DNA of 64,000 nucleotides from Lacisediminimonas profundi (GTDB taxonomy: Bacteria > Pseudomonadota > Gammaproteobacteria > Burkholderiales > Burkholderiaceae_D). Positions within the stretch are counted from its first letter, which is position 1. Each line of letters starts with the position of its first letter. The DNA lies in the NCBI RefSeq assembly GCF_008831265.1, contig NZ_VTTH01000008.1, positions 62,001 to 126,000 on the forward strand, written 5' to 3'. A program made the translations under genes and the position numbers. The notes beneath the pieces are model-generated. The model saw only the letters and a list, made by a program, of their open reading frames with translations. It had not been told where the DNA came from and searched no databases. Positions 31,003 to 41,004 of the stretch are shown one piece after another.

Positions 31003-31218
31003 TCAGGCCGCGAGCGCGCCGGACTGGAAAAAGACCGGCACGGCTGACAGCTTCTCGTCGAGGCACTCGCGCAGTACCTGCTTGGCACAGGCGTGGCATT
31101 TGCCGCAACAGGTGCCGACCTCGAGTTCGCTGCGCAGTTCGCGCATCGACGTCAGGCCCTCGTCCACGGCGGCACGGATTTTTCGGTCAGAGACGTTATT
31201 GCAGACACAAACGATCAT
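31003..31218 (-). CDS. bfd: Bacterioferritin-associated ferredoxin
   Basis: [2Fe-2S] protein that reduces the bacterioferritin core to release iron. The 71-residue product shows the Bfd cysteine pattern C4, C6, C38 and C41 (MIVCVCNNVSDRKI and GTCCGKCHACAKQ). It lies 26 bases after the FTR1 gene and upstream of bfr, so it is probably part of the Fur-controlled transcript that starts before hemP. Confidence 0.95.
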   Translation of the reverse strand: MIVCVCNNVSDRKIRAAVDEGLTSMRELRSELEVGTCCGKCHACAKQVLRECLDEKLSAVPVFFQSGALAA

Positions 31219-31244
31219 TTAGGCACCGGAGTTGGTGGAAGGGT

Positions 31245-32024
31245 TCAGTGGACGGCGGAGCGGGTGGTTCCGGCGCGGCGGTCAGCCAGCCAGGAATAAA
31301 GCAGCCAGCCCAGCGGCAGGATGCCCAGGCTGTACGAGAACCACTGGCCATAGTCGCCTTCCGGTCCCCAAGGTTCGGTCGCAATATGCCACCAGGCGTT
31401 GTCGAGGAATGGCAGCGAAGCCGATTCGGTAAATTCATGAAATGCGTAGATGACGAGCTGGATGGCGAACGCCACCATGAATATCGCCGTCAGCTGGAAA
31501 AAACGCTGCAGGTTCACGCGCTGGCCGAAGCGGACCCAAGCCCATGCGAGCATGGCGGCGAGGACGACGCCGATGAATCCGCCGGCAGCCATCTGTCCGT
31601 TCCCGGCTTGCTGCGACAGGGATGCAATCATCGTCGCCGTTTCCACGCCCTCGCGGCCCACCATGAACGCGGAAAACAGGAACACCAGCATCCATGCCTG
31701 GCGTGCCGAACGATCGGTTCGGCCAAGACCTTCGGCAATCTCGCGCTTCATGAAACGGCCCATCTTCATCATGTGCACGGTGCAGTAGATCACCGACACC
31801 GCCGCGATCAACGCCATCAAGCCTTCCCAGAACGGCGACAGGGCGCCAAGCCGTGCCAGCAGCACGCCCAGCAGGCAGGAGAGCACGACCGCCAGCGCGA
31901 CACCTGAATACACCGCCGGAACCAGCTCGCGGCGATTGGTGTTCTTCAGGAATATCAGGGAGATTGCGATGATCAGGAATGCTTCAAGTCCTTCCCTGAA
32001 GCTGATCATGAGTGTCGGAATCAT
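31245..32024 (-). CDS. FTR1 family iron permease
   Basis: Seven-helix membrane protein importing iron across the inner membrane. Both REGLE-type iron-binding motifs are present: REGLE at 10-14 and REGVE at 124-128. Length 259 is normal for bacterial FTR1/EfeU. The usual companions (EfeO and EfeB, or a P19-type periplasmic protein with ferredoxin-like subunits) are absent; instead it is framed by hemP upstream and bfd downstream, 16 and 26 bases away. With the Fur box before hemP, induction under iron limitation is very likely. Confidence 0.92.
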   Translation of the reverse strand: MIPTLMISFREGLEAFLIIAISLIFLKNTNRRELVPAVYSGVALAVVLSCLLGVLLARLGALSPFWEGLMALIAAVSVIYCTVHMMKMGRFMKREIAEGLGRTDRSARQAWMLVFLFSAFMVGREGVETATMIASLSQQAGNGQMAAGGFIGVVLAAMLAWAWVRFGQRVNLQRFFQLTAIFMVAFAIQLVIYAFHEFTESASLPFLDNAWWHIATEPWGPEGDYGQWFSYSLGILPLGWLLYSWLADRRAGTTRSAVH

Positions 32025-32040
32025 GGCAGTGTCCTTGTTG

Positions 32041-32229
32041 TCAGGCGGTCAGGATCAGTTTGTTGGACTGGGTCAGGCGCAGGCGGTAGATGCGCCCGTC
32101 GTGATCGATTTCGAGCTCGCGGGTGTCGCCCAGCAAATCCCGGCTCGAGATGCGGCGGACGGCCGAAACCGCTGGCCGGCTCTTGCTTTCTCCACCTGCT
32201 TCATCGACCTTCAGTTCCATCCCGATCAT
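32041..32229 (-). CDS. hemP: Hemin uptake protein HemP
   Basis: Small 62-residue protein of the HemP/HmuP family. The family core [20 protein letters not shown] then [18 protein letters not shown] is complete. In Bradyrhizobium and Burkholderia relatives it acts as an iron-responsive activator of heme uptake genes. ATG 32229 or ATG 32220 may start it. No heme receptor is nearby; it heads an FTR1-bfd unit instead. The Fur box lies 28 bases upstream. Confidence 0.9.
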   Translation of the reverse strand: MIGMELKVDEAGGESKSRPAVSAVRRISSRDLLGDTRELEIDHDGRIYRLRLTQSNKLILTA

Positions 32230-32256
32230 CTTGTTGCCGCCCGTATCTGTTGGCTA

Positions 32257-32287
32257 AATCTAAATGCGAACAATTCGCATTTAGATT
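32257..32287. promoter_or_regulatory. Fur box upstream of hemP
   Basis: A 31-base perfect inverted repeat: AATCTAAATGCGAA, centre CAA, TTCGCATTTAGATT. The inner part TGCGAAC-A-ATTCGCA fits the 7-1-7 Fur consensus TGATAATnATTATCA type, in the GC-shifted version expected in betaproteobacteria. Located 28 bases before the hemP ATG, it would block that promoter when iron is plentiful. Confidence 0.85.
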
Positions 32288-32400
32288 ATTCTCGAAAAGA
32301 ACGAGCTTGGCAAGTGGAACGTGCGGAGCGTGTGGAACGTGCTCAAGTGCCGGCAAGCCGGCAAGGCGCGGCCGGAGGGGATCGTGCAGGGAGGGGGGGG

Positions 32401-32424
32401 GCAGCGCCGTCGTGGCGGCGCTGC
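32401..32424 (-). terminator. Stem-loop directly after mnmA
   Basis: A perfect 9-bp stem GCAGCGCCG / CGGCGCTGC with a six-base loop, one base beyond the mnmA stop. On the minus strand it is followed by C residues (a run of nine G on the plus strand, 32393-32401) and not by T, so it may end or stabilise the mnmA message without being a classical terminator. It separates mnmA from the Fur box and the iron genes on the same strand. Confidence 0.45.
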
Positions 32425-32425
32425 G

Positions 32426-33544
32426 TCAGGCTGGTACGACTGCGCCGGCGGAAGCGATGATGCCCCCGCCAAGGCAGATTTCACCATCGTAAAGCACGGC
32501 CGACTGGCCGGGCGTGACCGCCCACTGGGGCTGCGGGAATTCAAGGGCGAACATGCCCGGTTCGGCCAGCAGGTGGTGGCGGCAGGCGACGTCGGCCTGG
32601 CGGTAGCGGGTCTTGGCTGCCAGCAGCGCATCGCCGGGCGCCTGGCCCGAGACCCAGCTCATCTGGTCCGCGGTCAGCGATGTCGACAGCAGCCAGGGAT
32701 GGTCATGGCCCTGCACGACGTACAGGGTATTGGTGGCGATGTCCTTGCGCGCGACATACCAGGGTTCGGCTTCGCCCTGGTCGTTGCGGTAGGACTTCAT
32801 GCCGCCCAGGCCTATGCCCTTGCGTTGGCCCAGCGTGTAGAAGCTCAGGCCTACATGCTCGCCGACCACGTCGCCTTCCGGCGTCATCATCGGGCCGGGC
32901 TTGAACGAGACGTAGCGGTTCAGGAATTCGCGGAACGGGCGCTCGCCGATGAAGCAAATGCCGGTCGAGTCTTTCTTCTTCGCGTTAGGCAGGCCAAGCT
33001 GGGTCGCAATCCTGCGTACTTCCGTCTTGTGCAGTTCACCCAGGGGGAACAGGGTGCGCGCCAACTGGGCCTGGTTCAGGCGATGCAGGAAATAGCTCTG
33101 GTCCTTGCTGGCATCCAGCGCCTTGAGCAGTTCGGAGCGGCCATCGGCGGCTTGTCGTACCCGCGCATAATGCCCGGTCGCGATCAGGTCCGCGCCCAGC
33201 GATATGGCATGGTCCAGGAATGCCTTGAATTTGATTTCTGCATTGCACAGCACGTCCGGATTCGGTGTGCGTCCCCCTTCGTATTCACGCAGGAATTCAG
33301 CGAACACCCGGTCCTTGTACTCGCTGGCGAAATTGACCGCCTCGATGTCGACGCCGACCACATCGGCCACGCTGGCAGCGTCGATCCAGTCTTCGCGCGT
33401 CGAGCAGTACTCGGAATCGTCATCGTCTTCCCAGTTCTTCATGAACAGGCCGATCACTTCGTAGCCCTGCTCCTTCAGCATCCAGGCTGCGACGGAGGAG
33501 TCGACCCCGCCCGACATGCCAAGCACCACGCGCTTCCTAGCCAT
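32426..33544 (-). CDS. mnmA: tRNA-specific 2-thiouridylase MnmA
   Basis: Adds sulfur to U34 of Lys, Glu and Gln tRNAs. The 372-residue protein has the PP-loop ATP site [12 protein letters not shown] at the N terminus, [10 protein letters not shown], the first catalytic cysteine in [11 protein letters not shown] and the second in [16 protein letters not shown], and the C-terminal beta-barrel after [13 protein letters not shown]. It overlaps the Nudix gene by eight bases, so the two are co-translated. Confidence 0.96.
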   Translation of the reverse strand: MARKRVVLGMSGGVDSSVAAWMLKEQGYEVIGLFMKNWEDDDDSEYCSTREDWIDAASVADVVGVDIEAVNFASEYKDRVFAEFLREYEGGRTPNPDVLCNAEIKFKAFLDHAISLGADLIATGHYARVRQAADGRSELLKALDASKDQSYFLHRLNQAQLARTLFPLGELHKTEVRRIATQLGLPNAKKKDSTGICFIGERPFREFLNRYVSFKPGPMMTPEGDVVGEHVGLSFYTLGQRKGIGLGGMKSYRNDQGEAEPWYVARKDIATNTLYVVQGHDHPWLLSTSLTADQMSWVSGQAPGDALLAAKTRYRQADVACRHHLLAEPGMFALEFPQPQWAVTPGQSAVLYDGEICLGGGIIASAGAVVPA

Positions 33545-34022
33545 TCAGGTCTCCGATCACGCTCGGCGTGGTGTGCAGCAGCGAAAGCGGGGCGCTCTGG
33601 CCCTTCAGGTAATCATCGACGCATTGCAGGACCAGCGGGCTGCGGTGCAGGTCGCGGGTGGCCAACAATTCGTCGTATGTCAGCCACAGCGCGCGCAGGA
33701 TGCCATGGTCCAGCGGACGATCGTGCACCCGGCCCACCGTGCCGCAAAATGCGAAGCGCAGGTAGGTCACATCCAGTCCGGTGCGTGCCGACTGGTAACG
33801 TGACATGTACACACCGACCAGCGAGCTTGGAGCGAATTCGTGGGCGGTCTCTTCCATTGTCTCGCGTGCAACAGCCTGTTCCAGCGATTCGAACGGATCA
33901 AGATGGCCTGCGGGCTGGTTGAAGCGCACACCTTCGCTGGTCTCTTCCTCGACCAGCAGGAAGCGCCGCTCGCGCTCGATCACGGCGGCCACGGTGACGG
34001 ATGGTTTCCAGATATCGGACAT
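33537..34022 (-). CDS. Nudix hydrolase, NudJ (phosphatase) type
   Basis: 161-residue Nudix protein. The Nudix box runs [22 protein letters not shown]: the Glu residues of REx2EE are intact, while the final conserved Gly is Ala. The start [24 protein letters not shown] and the RFNQPAGHL block match NudJ, which hydrolyses HMP-PP and nucleoside di/triphosphates in E. coli, where nudJ is likewise next to mnmA. Substrate here is inferred from that synteny. Confidence 0.88.
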   Translation of the reverse strand: MSDIWKPSVTVAAVIERERRFLLVEEETSEGVRFNQPAGHLDPFESLEQAVARETMEETAHEFAPSSLVGVYMSRYQSARTGLDVTYLRFAFCGTVGRVHDRPLDHGILRALWLTYDELLATRDLHRSPLVLQCVDDYLKGQSAPLSLLHTTPSVIGDLNG

Positions 34023-34381
34023 GACTTCCCTTCAGAGAGGCGTCATTTTACAGCGGCGCGGCCCAAGTTGCGCCAGGGCAGGGCCCGGAATGCGGCACCA
34101 CAGCAAAATTGGAGAATCCGTGGCGGGGCTTATGTCTCGCCATGCCTCGCCATGCTTCGCCAAGGCGCGCGGATCATTGAATCTATTGATCGTATCCATT
34201 AGCAACAAGCAGGGCTCGCTACGGCTTCCCCTATGAGCGGTGGCCGGAGCACGCAGCTTGTAGCATGCTATCCCGTTCGCAGCCCGCCCCAATTTGGTGC
34301 GTCGCTTCCGGATTGCCTGAATTTCCGCGTAATTTCCGTGTAATATCTTGCCAAACTTTACTATTGCATCTGGAGATATCT
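34023..34381. other. 359-base region between the divergent Nudix and pntAA genes
   Basis: No gene is supported. The left end carries TAAAAT on the minus strand at 34045-34050, a possible -10 box for the Nudix-mnmA unit. Around 34136-34162 there are three close copies of TCGCCATGC or TCGCCA(A)G. The right end is AT-richer, with repeated CGTAATTTC / GTGTAATATC just before pntAA, where its promoter probably lies, but no pair of hexamers has proper spacing. A minus-strand open frame of 86 codons crosses the middle without recognisable similarity. Confidence 0.5.
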
Positions 34382-35497
34382 ATGAAAATCGGCATTCCCG
34401 CCGAGTCGCGGCAGGGGGAGACCCGTGTCGCCGCTACGCCGGAAACCGTAAAGAAGCTGGTGGCGGCAAAGCACCAGGTGGTGGTTCAGTCCGGCGCGGG
34501 CGTCAGTGCCAGCGTGACGGACGATGCCTATGTTGCGGCCGGCGCGACCATAGGCGGCGCAGCTGACGCTTTTGGCGCCGAGATGGTGCTCAAGGTGCGC
34601 GCTCCCTCCGCTGAAGAACGCACCCTGATGAAAAGCGGGGCTGTGGTGGTCGGCATGCTGAACCCGTTCGATGCCGAGAACACTGCCGCGATGGCCGCAC
34701 ACGGCCTGACCGCGTTCGCGCTGGAGGCAGCGCCCCGCATTTCGCGTGCGCAGTCGCTGGACGTGCTGTCGTCACAAGCCAACATTGCCGGCTACAAGGC
34801 AGTGATGCTGGCCGCCAATACCTACCAGCGCTTCATGCCGATGCTGATGACAGCAGCAGGCACGGTAAAAGCCGCGCGCGTGCTGATCATGGGCGTGGGC
34901 GTGGCCGGACTTCAAGCCATCGCAACGGCCAAGCGGCTGGGTGCGGTGATCGAGGCGTCCGACGTGCGTCCGCCGGTGAAGGAGCAGGTCGAATCACTCG
35001 GTGCGAAATTCATCGACGTGCCGTTCGAGACCGACGAAGAGCGCGAGATCGCCAAAGGCAGCGGCGGCTATGCCCGTCCGATGCCGGAAGCATGGATGAA
35101 GCGCCAGGCGGCACTGGTGCATGAGCGCGCCAAACAGGCCGACATCATCATCACCACTGCGCTGATCCCGGGCCGCAAGGCACCGACGCTGATCAGCGAA
35201 GAGACCGTCAAGGCAATGAAGCCGGGTTCGGTCATCGTCGACATGGCGGTGGAGCAGGGGGGCAACTGCCCGCTGTCCGAACTGGGCAAGACGGTGACCA
35301 AGTACGGCGTGCACATCATCGGCGAAGCCAACCTGCCGGCGCTGGTCGCCGCGGACGCATCGGCCCTGTATTCCCGCAACTTGCTGGACTTCATGAAGCT
35401 GATCGTCGACAAGGATGGCGCGCTGGCGATCAACCGCGAGGACGAGATCGTGGCCGCGACCATGCTGTGCAGCGGCGGTGAAGTGCTGCGGAAGTAG
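34382..35497 (+). CDS. pntAA: NAD(P) transhydrogenase subunit alpha part 1 (domain I)
   Basis: NAD(H)-binding soluble subunit of the proton-translocating transhydrogenase, which makes NADPH from NADH using the proton gradient. The 371-residue protein begins MKIGIPAESRQGETRVAATP and has KVRAPS, SLDVLSSQANIAGYKAV, the dinucleotide motif VLIMGVGVAGLQAIATAKRLGA, and the mobile-loop region with YARPMPEAW. It lacks the membrane part, which is a separate gene (pntAB), as in the three-subunit Rhodospirillum enzyme. CTGGAGAT precedes the ATG. Confidence 0.96.
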   Translation: MKIGIPAESRQGETRVAATPETVKKLVAAKHQVVVQSGAGVSASVTDDAYVAAGATIGGAADAFGAEMVLKVRAPSAEERTLMKSGAVVVGMLNPFDAENTAAMAAHGLTAFALEAAPRISRAQSLDVLSSQANIAGYKAVMLAANTYQRFMPMLMTAAGTVKAARVLIMGVGVAGLQAIATAKRLGAVIEASDVRPPVKEQVESLGAKFIDVPFETDEEREIAKGSGGYARPMPEAWMKRQAALVHERAKQADIIITTALIPGRKAPTLISEETVKAMKPGSVIVDMAVEQGGNCPLSELGKTVTKYGVHIIGEANLPALVAADASALYSRNLLDFMKLIVDKDGALAINREDEIVAATMLCSGGEVLRK

Positions 35498-35506
35498 GGG
35501 CTGGCA

Positions 35507-35866
35507 ATGCAGAGGATCATGCTTCGTTCGAAGATCCACCGCGTCACGGTGACGCAGTGCGACCTCAACTACGAGGGATCGTGCGGCATTGACGAAGACC
35601 TGCTCGACGCTGCCGATATCCGCGAGTTCGAGAAAATCGAACTCTACGATATCAACAACGGCGAGCGCTTCTCGACCTATGCGATCAGGGGCAAGCGCGG
35701 CAGCGGCGAGATTTCGCTGAACGGCGCCGCTGCGCGCCGCGCTCACCTCGGCGACTTGCTGATCATCTGCACCTACGCGCCGATGACGGAAAACGAGATC
35801 GAGGCTTATCGCCCGAAGATCGTCTTTGTCGACCAACGCAACCAGATCACCGGCCTGAAAAAATAA
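35507..35866 (+). CDS. panD: Aspartate 1-decarboxylase (pyruvoyl enzyme)
   Basis: Decarboxylates aspartate to beta-alanine for pantothenate and coenzyme A. The 119-residue proenzyme has the self-cleavage site YEGSC with Gly24-Ser25, exactly as in E. coli PanD; Ser25 becomes the pyruvoyl group. Other marks are [38 protein letters not shown] and [12 protein letters not shown]. It sits nine bases behind pntAA and 51 before pntAB, interrupting the transhydrogenase operon on the same strand. PanE elsewhere in this pathway uses NADPH, which offers a possible reason for co-expression. Confidence 0.96.
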   Translation: MQRIMLRSKIHRVTVTQCDLNYEGSCGIDEDLLDAADIREFEKIELYDINNGERFSTYAIRGKRGSGEISLNGAAARRAHLGDLLIICTYAPMTENEIEAYRPKIVFVDQRNQITGLKK

Positions 35867-35917
35867 GCGGAACAGATGCCGCGTTGCTGCGGCTTCATCA
35901 TCAAAGGAAACAGCATC

Positions 35918-36244
35918 ATGGAAGTTAGTCATACCCTGATCAACCTGATCATCTTCGTGCTGGCGATCTACGTCGGCTACCACGTCGTGTGGACGGTCAC
36001 GCCGGCACTGCATACGCCGCTGATGGCAGTCACCAACGCCATCTCCGCCATCATCATCGTCGGCGCCATGCTGGCGGCTGGCCTGACCGAAGGCCCGCTT
36101 GGCCAGGTCATGGGCACGCTGGCGGTTGCGCTGGCAGCCGTCAATGTCTTCGGCGGATTCCTCGTGACCCAGCGCATGCTGGAAATGTTCAAGAAAAAGG
36201 AACCGAAATCGGCTTCCGCTGCTGACGCCAAGGGAGCGAAATAA
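35918..36244 (+). CDS. pntAB: NAD(P) transhydrogenase subunit alpha part 2
   Basis: Small membrane subunit of the transhydrogenase. The 108-residue protein has three to four hydrophobic helices (about 6-25, 30-55, 60-85) with the family segment [20 protein letters not shown] and [19 protein letters not shown] before a short Ala/Lys tail. AAGGAAA precedes ATG 35918; the frame is open upstream from 35876 without similarity. The stop TAA shares its last A with the pntB ATG. Confidence 0.95.
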   Translation: MEVSHTLINLIIFVLAIYVGYHVVWTVTPALHTPLMAVTNAISAIIIVGAMLAAGLTEGPLGQVMGTLAVALAAVNVFGGFLVTQRMLEMFKKKEPKSASAADAKGAK

Positions 36245-37704
36245 TGAATCTCTCTTTTGTCACGATGAACCTGGTGACGCTGCTGTACCTGATCGCGTCG
36301 GTATTCTTCATCCAGGCGCTTAAAGGCCTGTCCCATCCATCCACCGCGCGCCGCGGCAATGCATTCGGCATGAGCGGGATGGCCATTGCGACCGTCACCA
36401 CCATCCTGCTGATGATCAAGCTGAAGACGCAGATGAGCAGTGGCGGCATGGGCATGGGCCTGGTGCTGTTGGGTGTCGTGGTCGGTGGCGGCATTGGCAC
36501 CTTCCTGGCAAAGAAGGTCGAAATGACCAAGATGCCGGAACTGGTCGCTGCGATGCACTCGCTGATCGGTCTTGCTGCCGTTTGTATCGCTGTCGCTGCC
36601 GTGTCCGAACCGTGGGCCTTCAGCATTGCGGCAAAAGGACAGCCGATCCCGTTCGGCAACAGGCTGGAACTGTTCATCGGCACCTTCGTCGGCGCCATCA
36701 CGTTCTCGGGTTCGGTGATTGCCTTCGGCAAGCTGGCCGGCAAGTACAAGTTCCGCCTGTTCCAGGGCGCACCGGTCCAGTTCAAGGGCCAGCATTTCAT
36801 CAACCTCGCCCTGGCAATCGCGATGGTCGGCTTTGGCCTGATCTTCGTGTTCGCACCGGGTGCCGAGTCGTCCTGGCTGCCATTCGTGGTGATGACCGCG
36901 ATCGCGTTCATCCTCGGCGTGCTGATCATCATTCCGATCGGCGGCGCTGACATGCCGGTGGTGGTGTCAATGCTGAACAGCTATTCCGGGTGGGCCGCTG
37001 CGGGCATCGGCTTCTCGCTGAACAATTCGATGCTGATCATTGCAGGCTCGCTGGTCGGTTCTTCCGGCGCGATCCTGTCCTACATCATGTGCAAGGCGAT
37101 GAACCGCTCGTTCTTCAACGTGCTGCTGGGCGGCTTTGGCGGCGAGACGGCAACGGCGGCTGCCGGCGCCCAGCAACAGCGCCCGGTCAAATCCGGTTCT
37201 GCCGACGATGCTGCCTTCCTGATGGGCAACGCCGAAACCGTGATCATCGTTCCCGGTTACGGCCTGGCGGTGGCACGTGCGCAGCACGCCCTGAAGGAGC
37301 TGACCGAAAAGCTGACCCACAAGGGCGTGATCGTGAAGTACGCGATCCACCCGGTCGCGGGACGCATGCCCGGCCACATGAACGTGTTGCTGGCCGAAGC
37401 CGAAGTGCCGTACGACCAGGTGTTCGAGATGGAAGACATCAACAGCGAGTTCGGCCAGGCCGACGTGGTGCTGGTGCTGGGCGCCAACGACGTGGTCAAC
37501 CCGGCTGCCAAGGATCCGAAATCGCCGATCGCCGGCATGCCGATCCTGGAGGCGTACAGGGCCAAGACGGTCATCGTCAACAAGCGTTCGATGGCGGCGG
37601 GTTATGCCGGCCTCGACAACGAACTGTTCTACATGGACAAGACGATGATGGTGTTTGGCGATGCCAAGAAAGTGATCGAGGACATGGTGAAGGCGGTCGA
37701 ATAG
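36244..37704 (+). CDS. pntB: NAD(P) transhydrogenase subunit beta
   Basis: Membrane and NADP(H)-binding subunit. The 486 residues contain eight or nine helices, with GGADMPVVVSMLNSYSGWAAA in the channel part, then the domain III nucleotide site VIIVPGYGLAVARAQHA, HPVAGRMPGHMNVLLAEA, VLVLGANDVVNPAAKDPKSP and MAAGYAGLDNELFY. Coupled to pntAB by a one-base overlap and ended by a strong terminator. Confidence 0.97.
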   Translation: MNLSFVTMNLVTLLYLIASVFFIQALKGLSHPSTARRGNAFGMSGMAIATVTTILLMIKLKTQMSSGGMGMGLVLLGVVVGGGIGTFLAKKVEMTKMPELVAAMHSLIGLAAVCIAVAAVSEPWAFSIAAKGQPIPFGNRLELFIGTFVGAITFSGSVIAFGKLAGKYKFRLFQGAPVQFKGQHFINLALAIAMVGFGLIFVFAPGAESSWLPFVVMTAIAFILGVLIIIPIGGADMPVVVSMLNSYSGWAAAGIGFSLNNSMLIIAGSLVGSSGAILSYIMCKAMNRSFFNVLLGGFGGETATAAAGAQQQRPVKSGSADDAAFLMGNAETVIIVPGYGLAVARAQHALKELTEKLTHKGVIVKYAIHPVAGRMPGHMNVLLAEAEVPYDQVFEMEDINSEFGQADVVLVLGANDVVNPAAKDPKSPIAGMPILEAYRAKTVIVNKRSMAAGYAGLDNELFYMDKTMMVFGDAKKVIEDMVKAVE

Positions 37705-37721
37705 ATCCGCATGCGGCATGC

Positions 37722-37750
37722 AAAAAGGGCGGCCTCGGCCGCCCTTTTTT
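37722..37750. terminator. Bidirectional intrinsic terminator
   Basis: AAAAAGGGCGGC, loop CTCG, GCCGCCCTTTTT. It lies 18 bases after pntB and 28 before the 3' end of the convergent ubiH, and serves both. Confidence 0.93.
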
Positions 37751-37777
37751 ATTCCACCCGGCGTTGATCCTTGGCCG

Positions 37778-38926
37778 TCAGCGCCACCCGAACATCATCT
37801 GCCCGGCCAGCAAGCGCTTGGCCGGTCGTATGGCATCGATCAGTCCCAGCCCCACGCCCAGCATGGCCTGCGATCCGCTGCCATCGGCTGCGCCGGCAAA
37901 CAGGCGCGCCATCGCATCTGTCAGCCTGATCGTCAGGCCGCGATCGGATTTGCGCATGGCCGAGAATCGGGCCAGGGCGTCGGGGGCAGTGTCGGAGGCA
38001 AGGTCACGCGCCAGCAATTCCGCCAGTACGGTCGCATCACGCAGGCCGAGATTGAGCCCTTGGCCGGCGACCGGATGCAAGGTTTGCGCGGCATTGCCGA
38101 TGGCGACGCAGCGCTGCGTCTGAAGCGGGTGCGCATTCAGGCCGAGCGGGAACGGGTGGCGCGCACTGGCGCTCACGAATCGTCCGACGCGTTCGCCAAA
38201 TGTTTTCTGCAACTCGGCCAGGAATTCATCGTCCTTGCACGCCATCAGCATCTGCGCCCGATCCGGCCCGACACACCAGACCAGGGCATAACCCTGCTCT
38301 TGCGGCAGCAGCGCCAGCGGGCCTTCTTCCGTGAACCGTTCATAAGCCCGCCCGTCCTGCGGTGCAGAAACGCGCACATGGCTGATGATGGCGGTCTGGC
38401 CGTAGTCGCGGTGCACCGGCCGGTCAGCCTGCGCGCCGAACAAGCCGCCCTCGGCCTGTACCAGGATTCGCGATGACAGCACCTGGCCGTTGTCGAGGCT
38501 GATGCTCACCTCGTCCGCCGCCTCTGCCGTATTGATGACGGTGAGGGGGCGCCGGACCGTGACGCCGGCTTGTGCCACGCTGCCCGCGAGGCGCTCGACC
38601 AGCTTGCCGTAGCGGCAGACATAACCGAGCTCGGGTACCCCGAACTCACTGCTGCGCAGCAGCGCGCGCCCGAAGTGCCCGCGGCGCGATACGTGTATTT
38701 CCCGGATCGGGTCGTGCGCAACAGGCCATGCTCCGATCTGTTCCAGTACCTGACGGCTGCCATAGGAAAGGGCAATGGTGCGCGGATCGGCGACCGATGC
38801 CGCCAGCGTTTTGCCATCGATCAGGGCTATTCGTGCAGGTTCCACGCCGCGGCGCGCCAGCAAGGCAGCAAGCGCCAGGCCGACCGGGCCGGCGCCGCAG
38901 ATCGTTATGTCGAAATCAGTTGGCAT
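37778..38926 (-). CDS. UbiH/UbiF/VisC-family FAD-dependent ubiquinone hydroxylase
   Basis: Class A flavin monooxygenase adding a hydroxyl to the ubiquinone ring. The 382-residue protein has the N-terminal FAD motif ITICGAGPVGLALAALLARRG, the DG-like segment LVQAEGG, and the C-terminal CVAIGNAAQTLHPVAGQGLNLGLRD signature of UbiH/COQ6 proteins. Which ring position it acts on is not certain. ATG 38926 is used; TTG 38944, overlapping the pepP stop, is an alternative. Following pepP matches the pepP-ubiH order of gammaproteobacteria. Confidence 0.88.
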   Translation of the reverse strand: MPTDFDITICGAGPVGLALAALLARRGVEPARIALIDGKTLAASVADPRTIALSYGSRQVLEQIGAWPVAHDPIREIHVSRRGHFGRALLRSSEFGVPELGYVCRYGKLVERLAGSVAQAGVTVRRPLTVINTAEAADEVSISLDNGQVLSSRILVQAEGGLFGAQADRPVHRDYGQTAIISHVRVSAPQDGRAYERFTEEGPLALLPQEQGYALVWCVGPDRAQMLMACKDDEFLAELQKTFGERVGRFVSASARHPFPLGLNAHPLQTQRCVAIGNAAQTLHPVAGQGLNLGLRDATVLAELLARDLASDTAPDALARFSAMRKSDRGLTIRLTDAMARLFAGAADGSGSQAMLGVGLGLIDAIRPAKRLLAGQMMFGWR

Positions 38927-38940
38927 CGGGTGGTCAATAC

Positions 38941-40281
<1,341 letters not shown>

Positions 40282-40282
40282 T

Positions 40283-40996
40283 TCAGCTCCTTGGGGAGTA
40301 GGGTGCATTCAGCTGGTCCAGCCGTTCGGCGGTGCCGACATCGGTCCAGTCGCCGCGATAGACTTCTCCGCCGACCTGGCCGCGAGCGGCATATTCGCGC
40401 AGCAGCGGCGCCAGCTTCGCCGTATCGCCTGCCTGCACGCTGTCGAACATCGAGGGCCGATAGACGGCGATGCCGGAAAACGTATAGCGTGGCTCGCCTT
40501 CGTTGGTGACCGAAAAATTGTTCAGGGCAAAGTCGCCCTGTGGATGGTGCGCCGGATTCTTGACCAGGTACAGCCAGGCGACGTCGCGCTTGTCGATCGC
40601 ATGCGGGTTTCCCCACAGGTCATTGTCCTTGAGCGTGTCGCTGACTTGCGAGAAATCGAAATGCGGGCAGTAGACGTCGGCGGCGATCGCGACAAACGGT
40701 TCCACGCCCAGCAATGGTCGGGCAAGGGCGACGCCGCCCGCCGTTTCCAGCGCAGTGCCTTCCCGAGAGTACGCGATGCTGGCGCCGAATGCCGAGCCGT
40801 CTCCCAGCGCCTGCTCGATCATGTCGCCGAGGTGCGCATGGTTGATGACGATCTCGGTAATGCCCGCCCGCACCAGGTTGAGAATGTGCCACACGATCAG
40901 CGGCCTGCCGCGCACCTTCAGTAGCGGCTTGGGGCAATCGTCCGTGAGCGGACGCATGCGCTCGCCGCGGCCGGCAGCGAAGATCATTGCTTTCAT
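40283..40996 (-). CDS. murU: N-acetylmuramate alpha-1-phosphate uridylyltransferase
   Basis: Nucleotidyltransferase converting MurNAc-1-phosphate to UDP-MurNAc in the peptidoglycan-recycling bypass that avoids MurA and is fosfomycin-insensitive. The 237 residues have AAGRGERMRPLTDDCPKPLL, HLGDMIEQALGDG, TAGGVALARPLL, AADVYCPHFDF and WTDVGTAERLDQLN. The upstream neighbour, nine bases away, is the kinase AmgK, and together they define the pathway; the protein alone could be taken for a mannose-1-phosphate guanylyltransferase. Confidence 0.92.
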   Translation of the reverse strand: MKAMIFAAGRGERMRPLTDDCPKPLLKVRGRPLIVWHILNLVRAGITEIVINHAHLGDMIEQALGDGSAFGASIAYSREGTALETAGGVALARPLLGVEPFVAIAADVYCPHFDFSQVSDTLKDNDLWGNPHAIDKRDVAWLYLVKNPAHHPQGDFALNNFSVTNEGEPRYTFSGIAVYRPSMFDSVQAGDTAKLAPLLREYAARGQVGGEVYRGDWTDVGTAERLDQLNAPYSPRS

Positions 40997-41004
40997 CGGC
41001 TGGC

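Noticed and set aside
34032-34292. 86-codon minus-strand frame upstream of the Nudix gene
   Set aside because: No recognisable domain or ribosome binding site, and it spans the short TCGCCATGC repeats and the probable promoter.
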